From NCBI GenBank assembly GCA_027924025.1, contig AP026971.1, forward strand, positions 241,180-305,179: a stretch of DNA of 64,000 nucleotides. The letters run 5' to 3'. Under the pieces are notes generated by a model, which saw nothing but the letters and a program-made list of their open reading frames with translations, searched no databases and had not been told where the DNA came from. The stretch is from Comamonadaceae bacterium OS-4 (GTDB taxonomy: Bacteria > Pseudomonadota > Gammaproteobacteria > Burkholderiales > Burkholderiaceae_C). Every line of letters starts with the position of its first letter. The first letter of the stretch is position 1. This document shows positions 52,640-61,690 of the stretch, one piece after another. The position numbers were made by a program, and so were the translations under genes.

Positions 52640-53674
52640 ATGCAAGTGTTTTCTCAACCCGACGTGCCACGACCACTCAATGAAGAGCTGCGCCTTGCGG
52701 AGCTACACAAGTACAAATTGCTCGACTCAGAAAGTGAGCCCGACTTTGATTTGCTTGCAGAAATAGCTGCCGACATCTGCGAGGCGCCGTATGCCTTTAT
52801 CTCGTTGGTGGACAAAGATCGTGTTTGGTTCAAAGCAAAGTCGGGTAGTTCGATAACTGAACTCGCCCGCAATGACGACTACTGTTCTTGGGCCATCTTA
52901 GAAGATCGAATTCTGCATGTGCCGGATTTGACTAAGGATGCCCGCATGGCCAACCTTTCAAAGACGCTAAGAGAACCATATTATCGAATGTATTGCGGCG
53001 CAACCCTGATTACGAAGACAGGCTATCGCGTCGGCACTTTATGTGTTTTGGATACCAGACCACGTGAGCTCAGCCAACGGCAGCAAGACAAACTTGTGCG
53101 GCTTGCTGCCCATGTCGTTACGGTGATGGAAGGACGCCTGCGCGACATTGAGTTACGGGCCGCCGTAGATGATCTGAATCGTCTTGCAACTCGGGATGAG
53201 TTGACCGGACTTCTCAATCGACGGGCATTGACTCAAATTCTGGAACAAGAAGTGCAGAGGTCGAGACGGTTTCAAACTGCCTTGTCCGTACTAATGATCG
53301 ATATTGACCATTTCACAAAAGTAAACGACACCTATGGTCACGCGGTAGGGGATATTGTCCTGCGCGGCGTTGCAGATGTGGTTCAAGCAGGCGTACGCGG
53401 GATTGATTTTGCAGCACGATTCGGTGGCGAAGAGTTATGTATTGTGCTGCCAGGCACAGATGAAGCGGGTGCTCAGCGCCTGGCAGAGTCCTTACGACAT
53501 GCAGTTGCGTCCGCATTGTTTCGGGATGCAGCGGAGTCAGTACGTGTGACGGTGAGCATTGGGGTCGCGGCGCTGGCAAGCGATGCCAATGCAATGATTG
53601 GTACGGCTGATTTGGCGCTATATGAAGCAAAAGCGCGTGGCCGAAATCGTGTGGTGGTTGGGCATTCGACCTGA
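52640..53674 (+). CDS. GAF-GGDEF diguanylate cyclase
   Basis: 344 residues. GAF domain at about 25-165 (DLLAEIAADICEAPYAFISLVD, VGTLCVLDTRPR), GGDEF at about 175-340 with the active GGEEL in AARFGGEELCIVLPG and the inhibitory I-site RGID five residues upstream. Makes cyclic di-GMP in response to a GAF-bound signal. ATG 52640 has TTGAGG seven bases before it. No membrane segment, so cytoplasmic. Confidence 0.93.
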   Translation: MQVFSQPDVPRPLNEELRLAELHKYKLLDSESEPDFDLLAEIAADICEAPYAFISLVDKDRVWFKAKSGSSITELARNDDYCSWAILEDRILHVPDLTKDARMANLSKTLREPYYRMYCGATLITKTGYRVGTLCVLDTRPRELSQRQQDKLVRLAAHVVTVMEGRLRDIELRAAVDDLNRLATRDELTGLLNRRALTQILEQEVQRSRRFQTALSVLMIDIDHFTKVNDTYGHAVGDIVLRGVADVVQAGVRGIDFAARFGGEELCIVLPGTDEAGAQRLAESLRHAVASALFRDAAESVRVTVSIGVAALASDANAMIGTADLALYEAKARGRNRVVVGHST

Positions 53675-53936
53675 GGTAAAGATAGCCCAATAAGTATCGA
53701 AAATCATGTGGCTGCCATACGGTCTAAACATCAAGAACCGCCTACGCGGCTTGAGTCGAATCAGCTCGGATATTGGCCCACTCGTTATGCGGGCAAAAGT
53801 CCCAGCTTTGTCTGAGTAAGCGCCGGTACTTAACAATGCCGGGATGCAAGATGTGACTGCGCCGGCGACGCCAGCCAACGGGTTTTGGACTGGTCATATT
53901 TTGCGATGTACCTTCAGGTCGCCCTGCAATCAGCTA

Positions 53937-54490
53937 GGGGGTGTAAGAACTTTTGTGTAAACGGTCAATTGGCAGGAAACTGCTGCACTCCCATGGAATT
54001 GCAAATAAATGACCGTCACGAACGAACTGATCGACAGCCTGCTGGCTGACTACAAGAAACCTGAAGACCTCATCGGTGAGAACGGCCTGCTCAAGCTACT
54101 CACCAAGAAACTGGTGGAGCGTGCTCTACAAGCCGAAATGGCTGAACATCTGGGCCATGCCAAGAACGACACCGTTGCCAACCCTGCTGGCAACACCCGC
54201 AACGGCAAGAGCAAGAAAACCCTCAAGGGTGACTTTGGCGAACTGCCCATAGAAATCCCGCGCGACCGCCACGGCAGCTTTGAGCCGCAAATCATCCCCA
54301 AGCACCAAACCCGCTGGGCAGGCTTTGACGAAAAGATCTTGTCGCTCTATGCCCGTGGCATGACCGTGCGCGAAATCCAGAGCCACCTGGAAGAAATGTA
54401 CGGCGCAGAGGTCTCACCCACGCTCATCTCGTCGGTGACGGACGCCGTGATGGATGAAGCCAAAGCCTGGCAGGCCCGTCCGCTGGATGC
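53937..54490 (+). mobile_element. IS256-family element, 3' part lost
   Basis: The left end has the family-like terminal sequence GTGTAAGAACTTTTGTGTAA shortly before the transposase start. The element is cut at 54490 by the second IS1071-like copy, and no remainder is found beyond 57695. Confidence 0.85.
54009..54490 (+). pseudogene. IS256-family transposase, N-terminal 160 residues
   Basis: MTVTNELIDSLLADYKKPED, then LVERALQAEMAEHLGHAKND, NTRNGKSKKTLKGDFGELPI and MTVREIQSHLEEMYG are typical of IS256 transposases (about 400 residues). The DDE core is missing. The frame runs six codons into the inserted element. Confidence 0.93.
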
Positions 54491-54588
54491 GGGGTCGATT
54501 TGTTTTCGATGACCGGAAGGGCGGTTTCGATTCCAGCACTGGCGTAGGGGTAGCCATAGGAGATCGTTGATTTCATTGGCTTTTCAGG
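54491..54588 (+). repeat. IS1071-like left inverted repeat, copy 2
   Basis: Identical to 28913-29010. Confidence 0.85.
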
Positions 54589-54632
54589 CTACTTTTCAAT
54601 CTGGGTTATGTGGCGTCAAACCGTGATCGGTT

Positions 54633-57548
54633 TCAGCCAACCGCTGCATTTATCGATGGTGCCAGCGAAGGCATCAGATCCGCCGCATATCGCTCCACCG
54701 GAAACCGGAACACACCCCGTAAATTGATCCCACTCAGGCGGGTGGGCGCGATCTTGGCCATGATGTCCGCCTCGATAACTTGGCGGCGGTTGGCCCAGCG
54801 GTTCACAACCGCCTGCATTTGCATCGTGTTCCACGCCATGACCGTATTGGCCAGTAGACTCAGACCATCCGCCACCGCCTGCATTTCATCTGGTCGTTTG
54901 GCCTGCGCCGGGCTGATACGCCCGGTATAGATGGCACGTTTCATGGCATTGACCGCCTCGCCCCGGTTCAGAACGCGGCGCAGTTCCTGGCGGAAAGGCG
55001 TCTTCACGAAGTAGTCTGCCAAGAAGGCGGTTCTCAACAACCTACCCAACTGCACACCAGCTTCATAAAGCGGCTCCCCTTTTGCTGCAGACCCGAACCT
55101 GGCCAAAGTCGCCACTGCGCTGGCGTTTCCAGTCATGACCGAGGCCGCCAAATGCACCAGTGTGTCCCAATGCTTCTCAATGAGCTCGGTATTGACCGTA
55201 GCCTCGCACACGTTAGCGATTTCCACCGGAACGGCCATGCCGCGCGGCAAGAACAGATAACGCTGCTTGAGCTCTTTGAGGCGCGGGCACAGATCAAAGC
55301 CCAGCAAGCGTGCGTGCGACATCGCAAAGTCTGTGTAGCCATGGGTGTCTACCGCCAGTTGGCTGGTCTCTATTCCCTCCTGGTGGCGCAGAACGCCTTC
55401 AATCGCAACACCAGCCTGGCGTTCATTGAGTACGAACGGCTGTGCGTAGGAGATTCCCCAGCGATCTCGCACATGCGAGTAGATGCCAATGGACGGCGTA
55501 TTACGTCTGGGATCCAGCCTGGCTTGCCAAACCCGCTTGGTGGTCTCCATACTCATCATGTCGGAGGATGCCAGGTCGGACCTTCCCCACGTGGCGGCAA
55601 TTGGTTGGCGCTGCATGAATTCCAGCACCGCTGTGCAGGCCTGACTCAGGCGCCGTTCGTCACCGGCCCAACGCATGGCCTGGCGAATGCTCACGGCTGA
55701 CAACTGCGGGATCATGCGTGCGCATTCCGCCGAAGTCAGACTGGTTCCATGGGCCAGAATGCCAGCATAGACCATCAACAATTCTTCCGTTGACCTTGGC
55801 TCACGTCCTAGCATGATCCAGCTGAAGCGGACCTGGGCATCCACCTGCAGGATCACTTCTGGCAGCTGCACCTCGCCCAACCTCTGGTCGAGTTGGGCAC
55901 GCAACTGGATGACCTTAGGGTCTTCGTCCTCGGCGGGCATCGCCGTCAAGTGCAGTTCATCGTCCACCCGCAGCGTTCCTTCCCGTGCTGCGGTGGCCAC
56001 GGCAGCAACACCCGCACGCACACGGGCAAGTAGCGGGGCCAGAAACGTACTGGCCTTGGTTGGTAGATCCAGCCGGTCGTAATGGCGTTTGGACTCAGCC
56101 GCCCAGCGTTCGGGCGTAAAGAACAAACGCGCACGGCCTCGAAACACCAGGCTGTGGTCCACCCACATGGAGCCATTGCGCACGGCACGCCGCAACGAGA
56201 ATAGCGTGGCTACTTCCATGGCCCGCATGGCTTTGTCTCGATCTTCCCCAGTGATTGCTGCCGACCACACGCCACCCAGGCGAGGGGCGCTGATCTCGAC
56301 TGGCAGTTCGCGCACTCTATCGGTGTACAGCTTGAGCAGTTGGTTCAGGGCGATGAGAACTGGGTGGCCTTCCTCTGCCTGCCAGGGCAGCTTACCGATC
56401 TGGGCCAACAGGGCGCGTACAGGGCGGATGCCCTCGAACAGACGTTCTCGCACCAGGGATGCGCGGCTTGGGGGCTTGGCCTGTTGACTGGTCGCCACCA
56501 GTTCCACGACACGGATGCGCAGCTCGCCTTCGGCGAGTTTATCTTCTGCTGCCAGTACAGCCAAGTCAGCCAGCAACTTCTTGTACATGTCTGCCCAATT
56601 GACCGTGTCTGGCACCTCTTCTCGGGCCATGCGCCACAGGTCCGTCACCCGACGTTGGATCATCAGAATGGCCTGGTCGGTGGTGGTGAACAGGCAGTAC
56701 CGCAGAAAGCATGCGACTTCCACGGTGCGTCTGGGCTCTTTGATCCTGGCCCCCACTGAGGGTGGCCGACTCGCCAGTTGACGGGCGTACCGGCGCACTG
56801 TGATGTCACTCAAATCGACCAAATGCTTGTGGACATCAAGGCGGTACAGCAGGTCGATGCGCTCGAATACTTGGGCAATCTGCACGGTCGAATGTTTGGC
56901 CGGCGCCTCCCATAGCCAGCTTTGCTGGGTCTGTCCATCTGGGCGCAGTTGGGCCAAGGTTTGACGCCATTTGTCCAGCAAGTCACTTGGAACGGTCGCG
57001 GAGATCGACATGCCGGTCTGCGTTTCAAGCAGATCCAGTGCTGCCACGATTTGGGTGCGTAGGCGCCGATTGTTGTCGATCAACAGTTTGTGGTCATACA
57101 GCCAACGCCGGGCAAACACCAACAGTTGGTCCTTTTCAGATAGCCGAGCCGCCTCGTCGCGCAAGACACGCAAAAAGGCGCGGCTCTGGTGTTCCGTCGG
57201 CAAACGAAATCCCAGTGTTTCCTGGGCCAATTGGCGATGGTCAGACAGCGTTTTGCTGCGGCCATACATGGCCTTGAGTGAGGCTACATCAGGCGATTGC
57301 ACGCCAAGCTCTTTGCCCAGATGCGCCCACAGAGATGGGGGCACGATTCGCACCGAGTCCAACGAGCGTCCACTCAGGCGCAGGAATCCGATATGCAATG
57401 CCAATCCCAGCTTGTGGGTAGCACCATAGCGGGTGTCAATCACCTCACGTTCAGATTGACTAAAAGTGAAAAAGGCCTGCAGCTCAAAGCTGCTGAGTTC
57501 CCGAGGGAGGTCCTTCAGACCCAGGTAAGTGGTGTGCCAGCTTTGCAT
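54633..57548 (-). CDS. tnpA: Tn3-family transposase, IS1071-like, copy 2
   Basis: 971 residues, identical to the protein encoded at 29055-31970, indicating recent duplication or ongoing homogenisation. Intact. Confidence 0.95.
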   Translation of the reverse strand: MQSWHTTYLGLKDLPRELSSFELQAFFTFSQSEREVIDTRYGATHKLGLALHIGFLRLSGRSLDSVRIVPPSLWAHLGKELGVQSPDVASLKAMYGRSKTLSDHRQLAQETLGFRLPTEHQSRAFLRVLRDEAARLSEKDQLLVFARRWLYDHKLLIDNNRRLRTQIVAALDLLETQTGMSISATVPSDLLDKWRQTLAQLRPDGQTQQSWLWEAPAKHSTVQIAQVFERIDLLYRLDVHKHLVDLSDITVRRYARQLASRPPSVGARIKEPRRTVEVACFLRYCLFTTTDQAILMIQRRVTDLWRMAREEVPDTVNWADMYKKLLADLAVLAAEDKLAEGELRIRVVELVATSQQAKPPSRASLVRERLFEGIRPVRALLAQIGKLPWQAEEGHPVLIALNQLLKLYTDRVRELPVEISAPRLGGVWSAAITGEDRDKAMRAMEVATLFSLRRAVRNGSMWVDHSLVFRGRARLFFTPERWAAESKRHYDRLDLPTKASTFLAPLLARVRAGVAAVATAAREGTLRVDDELHLTAMPAEDEDPKVIQLRAQLDQRLGEVQLPEVILQVDAQVRFSWIMLGREPRSTEELLMVYAGILAHGTSLTSAECARMIPQLSAVSIRQAMRWAGDERRLSQACTAVLEFMQRQPIAATWGRSDLASSDMMSMETTKRVWQARLDPRRNTPSIGIYSHVRDRWGISYAQPFVLNERQAGVAIEGVLRHQEGIETSQLAVDTHGYTDFAMSHARLLGFDLCPRLKELKQRYLFLPRGMAVPVEIANVCEATVNTELIEKHWDTLVHLAASVMTGNASAVATLARFGSAAKGEPLYEAGVQLGRLLRTAFLADYFVKTPFRQELRRVLNRGEAVNAMKRAIYTGRISPAQAKRPDEMQAVADGLSLLANTVMAWNTMQMQAVVNRWANRRQVIEADIMAKIAPTRLSGINLRGVFRFPVERYAADLMPSLAPSINAAVG

Positions 57549-57597
57549 CGTTCATGTCCGTCAATTGGGACGCTGACGATACGCGACAAAGAACTGA

Positions 57598-57695
57598 CCT
57601 GAAAATTCAACGGAATCAACGACCTCATGGGGCTACCCCCACGCCAGTGCTGGAATCGAAACCGCCCTTCCGGTCATCGAAAACAAATCGACCCC
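57598..57695 (-). repeat. IS1071-like right inverted repeat, copy 2
   Basis: Identical to 32020-32117, ends CGACCCC. Confidence 0.85.
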
Positions 57696-58670
57696 AAGTG
57701 GCGATTTGCTGGCCGATGCCATAGGTTTCCTGCTGGGCTTTCTCGACACGCCCATCGAAGATCTCTTTGTTGGCACGGTCCCACATTTGGGTCAACTTGC
57801 GGGCAAGTTTGGCAATCGCCTCCAGGACTTTTCGCTGTGTCTCATCGCTGACCTCGATAGGATCGACCAGATCGCGCATCAACTCCGCAGCAGCGAAGCC
57901 TGCGGAGTTGCACACGTCGTTGAAGTTTTCCCCTTCGCCGAGGTAGTGCCGGAACTGTGCGACTTCATCGAGCTTCTCAGCTGTGGCTTCCAACCGTTCA
58001 TTGACGTGGCTCTCAATGGCCCAGTCGGAGACGGACAGGTCGCGCAGCTTTGACGCATAGACCTCCGCATCTGCCGACCAATCTTCAATCCAGGGTTTCA
58101 GGCTTCGCATCTCGGAGTCCGTATCGCTCCAGCGTCGCACGTTGGCGAGCACGTCGGCCAGCGCAGACAGCTCCGGATGATTCTTGGGTCCTTCTGCGGC
58201 CTCCCCGGGCATGGAAGCTGTCAAGGCAGCGCGAACCTCTGAGGCCGTCGCCGGTCGGGAGACCGTGCCGTGCCGTGCCGGATGTACGCGCGCGAATCCA
58301 CGTAGTACAGAGGCTCTGAACCCTTCTCGACAGTGATGACGAGAACGCCGAGCCCATTTGCCGATGTCCAGCCGATCTGCGGGCGGACGGGGGGATCGAT
58401 GATCTGGCAAACGCCCACGATCCTTCTGCCGAGATCATCTCGAACCGCTGGGTCATGTGCATTTTCGACTCCTGGAATCGAGCCGTCGTCTGCCACTCCA
58501 AGAAGGAGTCGGCCCCCGCTGCTGGAAGCGAAAGCCGCGATTTCCTTGGCAAGATCCCGCACCTGCTTTGGCAGCTCTCGCTTGAATTCCACAGTCTCGC
58601 TCTCACCGCCCTGAGCAAGCCGAGGAATATCTTCAGATAGCTGGGCGTCCGCCCACGGTTCGATGGTCAT
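57696..58670 (-). pseudogene. Schlafen/AlbA_2-domain protein, frameshifted and 3'-truncated
   Basis: From ATG 58670 the AlbA_2 domain is clear: ESETVEFKRELPKQVRDLAK, FASSSGGRLLLGVADDGSIP, LVITVEKGSEPLYYVDSRAYIRHGT. The frame then shifts. At 58265-58279 the 5-bp unit GTGCC (plus strand) is repeated three times; with two copies the frame continues YIRHGTVSRPATASEVRAAL into the downstream frame. The C-terminus is replaced by the transposon at 57695. Restored visible length is about 323 residues. Schlafen-type proteins are common in defence and regulatory islands. Confidence 0.85.
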
Positions 58671-58798
58671 AGCGATATCATGCCCGCGCCTCGAAAGATC
58701 TCCACGAATTCCCGAGCTCCCTGCAGCAGCTGGCGCACGCCCACGTCGCGTGATTGCTTTGACTTTGAGTAATCGCTGGTGTGTGCACCATAAACGTA

Positions 58799-59503
58799 TC
58801 AGCGCGCCTGCGGGCCTGCGGCAGTTTGACCGAACAGAAGCTTCTTGCCCTCCTCCGTCACCGCAGGACGCGATGCGAAAGGCTCGCCGCGCGCATAGGC
58901 CCTGATCGTCGCGGGACGATTGCGAATCGCATCAAACCACCGCCGCAGACTGGGGAACTCGTCGAGTTCCTGCTGCTGGCGCTTCCACGGCACCACCCAG
59001 GGGTAGGTCGCCATGTCCGCGATCGAATAGGTTTCACCTGCGAGATATTCCTGCACGGCCAGGCGTCGGTCGAGCACACCGTACAGGCGATTGGTCTCGT
59101 TGACGTAGCGCGTGATGGCATAGGGGATCTTCTCGGGCGCATAGATGCCAAAGTGATGGTTCTGACCGGCCATGGGGCCGAGTCCACCGACCTGCCAGAA
59201 GAGCCATTCCAGCACCGCCTTGCGCTCACGCAGGTCGGTCGGCATGAAGCGACCCGTTTTCTCCGCAAGATAGACCAGGATGGCGCCCGATTCAAAGACG
59301 GTCACGGGCTCCCCGCCGTCGACCGGCTGCATGTCGATGATCGCAGGCATCCGGTTGTTCGGCGAGAACGCGAGGAACTCAGGCTTGAACTGGTCGCCCG
59401 CACTGATGTCGACAGGATGAATGCGGTATTCGAGGCCAGCCTCCTCCAGAAACATCGTGACCTTGTGGCCATTGGGCGTGGGCCAATAGTAGAGGTCGAT
59501 CAT
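58799..59503 (-). CDS. Glutathione S-transferase, YghU/YfcG type
   Basis: 234 residues. MIDLYYWPTPNGHKVTMFLE, SPNNRMPAIIDM, ESGAILVYLAEKTG, and GETYSIADMATYPWVVPWKR in the helical domain. A close relative of the GST at 45513, with the same blocks throughout. ATG 59503 overlaps the TetR stop (ATGA), so it is co-translated with the regulator. Confidence 0.94.
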   Translation of the reverse strand: MIDLYYWPTPNGHKVTMFLEEAGLEYRIHPVDISAGDQFKPEFLAFSPNNRMPAIIDMQPVDGGEPVTVFESGAILVYLAEKTGRFMPTDLRERKAVLEWLFWQVGGLGPMAGQNHHFGIYAPEKIPYAITRYVNETNRLYGVLDRRLAVQEYLAGETYSIADMATYPWVVPWKRQQQELDEFPSLRRWFDAIRNRPATIRAYARGEPFASRPAVTEEGKKLLFGQTAAGPQAR

Positions 59504-60114
59504 TTGCGACTCCGTCGTTGAGATGTGCCGGCGCCATCGAGCAGCGCCAATGCGGGCCGGACAAGCCCACGCAGCAATTCCGGTTCTGGCCGCGATCGCG
59601 CGAGGACGCGCAGCCCCATTAGCAAGCCGAGCAGCATCCGGGCGAGATCATCGGCCGGCAACGTGATGTTGATCGCGCCGGCATCTTGGCCGGCCTTGAC
59701 GCAACGGTAGAAGAAGGCCTCCATGTCGCGCAAGACAGCGGCCAGTGCAGCCTGAAACTCCGCGTCGTGAGGTGCCAGCTCCAGTGCCGAGTTCACGATC
59801 AGGCATCCCTTGCGCTGGTCGTCGGCCAGCGACAATTCGATGATCTCATCGAAGAACGCACCGATGGCCGCACGAGGTGCCAACTGGGACTCGAAGCGCC
59901 GGACCCGATCGCAAAAGCCTCGCTCGACATAGTGTTCGAGCGCCTGCCGGTACAGCGTGCGTTTGTCGCCAAACGTGTTGTACAGACTGGGGCCGGCGAT
60001 ACCCATCGCGTCGGCCAGGTCCCGCACCGAGGTGGCTTCGTAGCCCCTCGACCAGAAGCATTGAATCGCGGCATCGAGGGCCACTGCTTCGTCAAACTCT
60101 CTGGGGCGCGCCAT
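59500..60114 (-). CDS. TetR-family regulator
   Basis: 204 residues. N-terminal HTH ALDAAIQCFWSRGYEATSVRDLADAMGIAGPSLYNTFGDKRTLY, then a helical ligand-binding domain with TetR_C features (KGCLIVNSALEL). Overlaps the GST gene by 4 bp. Probably represses that GST and the operon upstream (AhpC, EamA, GST, SDR). The ligand is likely an electrophile, by context only. Confidence 0.94.
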   Translation of the reverse strand: MARPREFDEAVALDAAIQCFWSRGYEATSVRDLADAMGIAGPSLYNTFGDKRTLYRQALEHYVERGFCDRVRRFESQLAPRAAIGAFFDEIIELSLADDQRKGCLIVNSALELAPHDAEFQAALAAVLRDMEAFFYRCVKAGQDAGAINITLPADDLARMLLGLLMGLRVLARSRPEPELLRGLVRPALALLDGAGTSQRRSRK

Positions 60115-60177
60115 GATCGTTCCTGGATCGGTTCGTGGTTGGCTTCGTGAGTGGATGCGGTGCTTGATGCCGCGTCG

Positions 60178-60972
60178 TCACAATGCGCTGTGGTCCTTGA
60201 CCGCCTCTTCCAGCGCGCTCTTGAGCGTCAGGAATCTCGCATCGACCGCTACCGGATCGTTACGGTTGAGCGCAATCATCTGGGCTCTCGCCTCCCCGCC
60301 CCGGATGACCTCGAAAGCGTTCGCCTCGATCCCGGCGACGATGGCATCGGCCACCGCAGAAGCAGGCTCGCGCGAAAACCCCAGTTCGGGACCAGCGCGA
60401 TTCGACTTCATCATCGGCGTGTCCGTGCCTCCAGGATAGGCCGTCAACACATGAATGCCTTCGCCCTTGAGCTCGCGCCTGAGCGCCTCGCCAAAGCGAG
60501 CCAGACCTGCTTTCACCGCGGCATACGTTGCATAGAAGGGTGCGCCGACCAGGGCAATGCCGGAGGCGACATTCACCACCATGGCATCTCCGCTGGCCCG
60601 CAGAGCGGGGAGCGCCGCGCGGGTCAACAAGACTGGCGCGAGCAAGTCGACGATCACCATCTGCTCGATATCGGCTTCCGTGGTGTTCTCCAGCCGGCCA
60701 GCCCGCACGCCGCCGGCGTTGTTGACGAGGATGTCGAGTCCGCCCAGCGTCTGTATCGCCTGGTCCAGCGTGGCCGCGCGTCCCTCGGGACTTCCCACGT
60801 CAGCGCAGACGCCCGTCGCCGAGTCAAGGCTGCGCAGTGCATCGTCCAGGACGCTTCTGCGCCTTCCGGTGATGACCACCCTGGCGCCTCGCGCGATCAG
60901 CGCATGGGCCAGCGCGAGGCCGATCCCGCTCGATCCGCCCGTGACGAGGACCCGCTTGTTCTTCAGTTCCAT
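60178..60972 (-). CDS. Short-chain dehydrogenase/reductase
   Basis: 264 residues. TGGSSGIG cofactor loop (11-18), NNAGGVRAGRL, Ser in VNVASGIAL, YAAVKAGL in place of YxxxK (Tyr-Ala-Ala-Val-Lys), and YPGGTDTPMM. ATG 60972 is preceded by GGAG within the GST stop region. It sits 1 bp after the GST gene, last in the operon AhpC-EamA-GST-SDR. Confidence 0.92.
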   Translation of the reverse strand: MELKNKRVLVTGGSSGIGLALAHALIARGARVVITGRRRSVLDDALRSLDSATGVCADVGSPEGRAATLDQAIQTLGGLDILVNNAGGVRAGRLENTTEADIEQMVIVDLLAPVLLTRAALPALRASGDAMVVNVASGIALVGAPFYATYAAVKAGLARFGEALRRELKGEGIHVLTAYPGGTDTPMMKSNRAGPELGFSREPASAVADAIVAGIEANAFEVIRGGEARAQMIALNRNDPVAVDARFLTLKSALEEAVKDHSAL

Positions 60973-60973
60973 T

Positions 60974-61690
60974 TCAAACTCCTTGCGCCGATGCAGGGGG
61001 ATAGTTCGACGGGAAGAGCGCACGCTTGGTCTCCTCGTCGTTGATCGCCTTGAACGCATGGCTCTTGGCGAGCGCCCGGGCGCGAGCGACCGCCGGACGC
61101 GCATCCACGCCTGCGAACCACCGCTTCAGTTCGGGAAAGGGCCCCAGAGGATCCTCGGCGCCCTTGCGCACGCGGGAAGCGCGATCGAGCCAGCCCCAGG
61201 CGGAGATGTCGGCGATCGTGAAACCGCTGCCGACGATGAACTCGCGTCCGGACAGGTGATCGTTGAGAACCTGATAGTGCCGCTCCGCCTCGCGGCGGTA
61301 ACGATTGGCCGCGTAGTCCAAGCCCTCGGGCGCGGCGAACTGGAAGTGCACCGCCTGCCCGGAGAACGGCCCCAATCCCGAGGCGATGAAGAGCAGCCAG
61401 GACAGCAACTCCGGCCGATCCTCGGACGTGCCCAGAAGCTGGCCGGTCTTTTCCGCCAGATAGATCAGGATGGCGGTCGAGTCGAAGACCCTGACTTCGT
61501 TGCCGCCCGGCCCCTCGGTATCGACGATGGCCGGTACCTTGCCGTTCGGATTGATCGCACGAAAGGCGGGCGCATGCTGCTCGCCCTTGCTTGTGTCGAC
61601 CGGCAAGGCTTCGTAGGCCAGACCGGTCTCCTCCAGAAAGAGCGCGATCTTTGCGGGGTTGGGGGTCGGATGAAAGTAGAACCGGATCAT
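60974..61690 (-). CDS. Glutathione S-transferase
   Basis: 238 residues. MIRFYFHPTPNPAKIALFLE, NPNGKVPAIVDTEGPGGNEV, STAILIYLAEKTG, and GSGFTIADISAWGW. Same subgroup as the GST at 47497. Start overlaps the EamA stop (ATGA, 61687-61690). Confidence 0.94.
   Translation of the reverse strand: MIRFYFHPTPNPAKIALFLEETGLAYEALPVDTSKGEQHAPAFRAINPNGKVPAIVDTEGPGGNEVRVFDSTAILIYLAEKTGQLLGTSEDRPELLSWLLFIASGLGPFSGQAVHFQFAAPEGLDYAANRYRREAERHYQVLNDHLSGREFIVGSGFTIADISAWGWLDRASRVRKGAEDPLGPFPELKRWFAGVDARPAVARARALAKSHAFKAINDEETKRALFPSNYPPASAQGV

Larger units (their letters stand above)
54491..57695 (-). mobile_element. IS1071-like Tn3-family element, copy 2 (3205 bp)
   Basis: Same length, ends and orientation as copy 1 (28913-32117); the transposase is identical and the DNA looks identical wherever compared. 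Left flank GATGC, right flank AAGTG, no target duplication. Truncates an IS256 transposase on the left and a Schlafen-type gene on the right. Confidence 0.93.
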
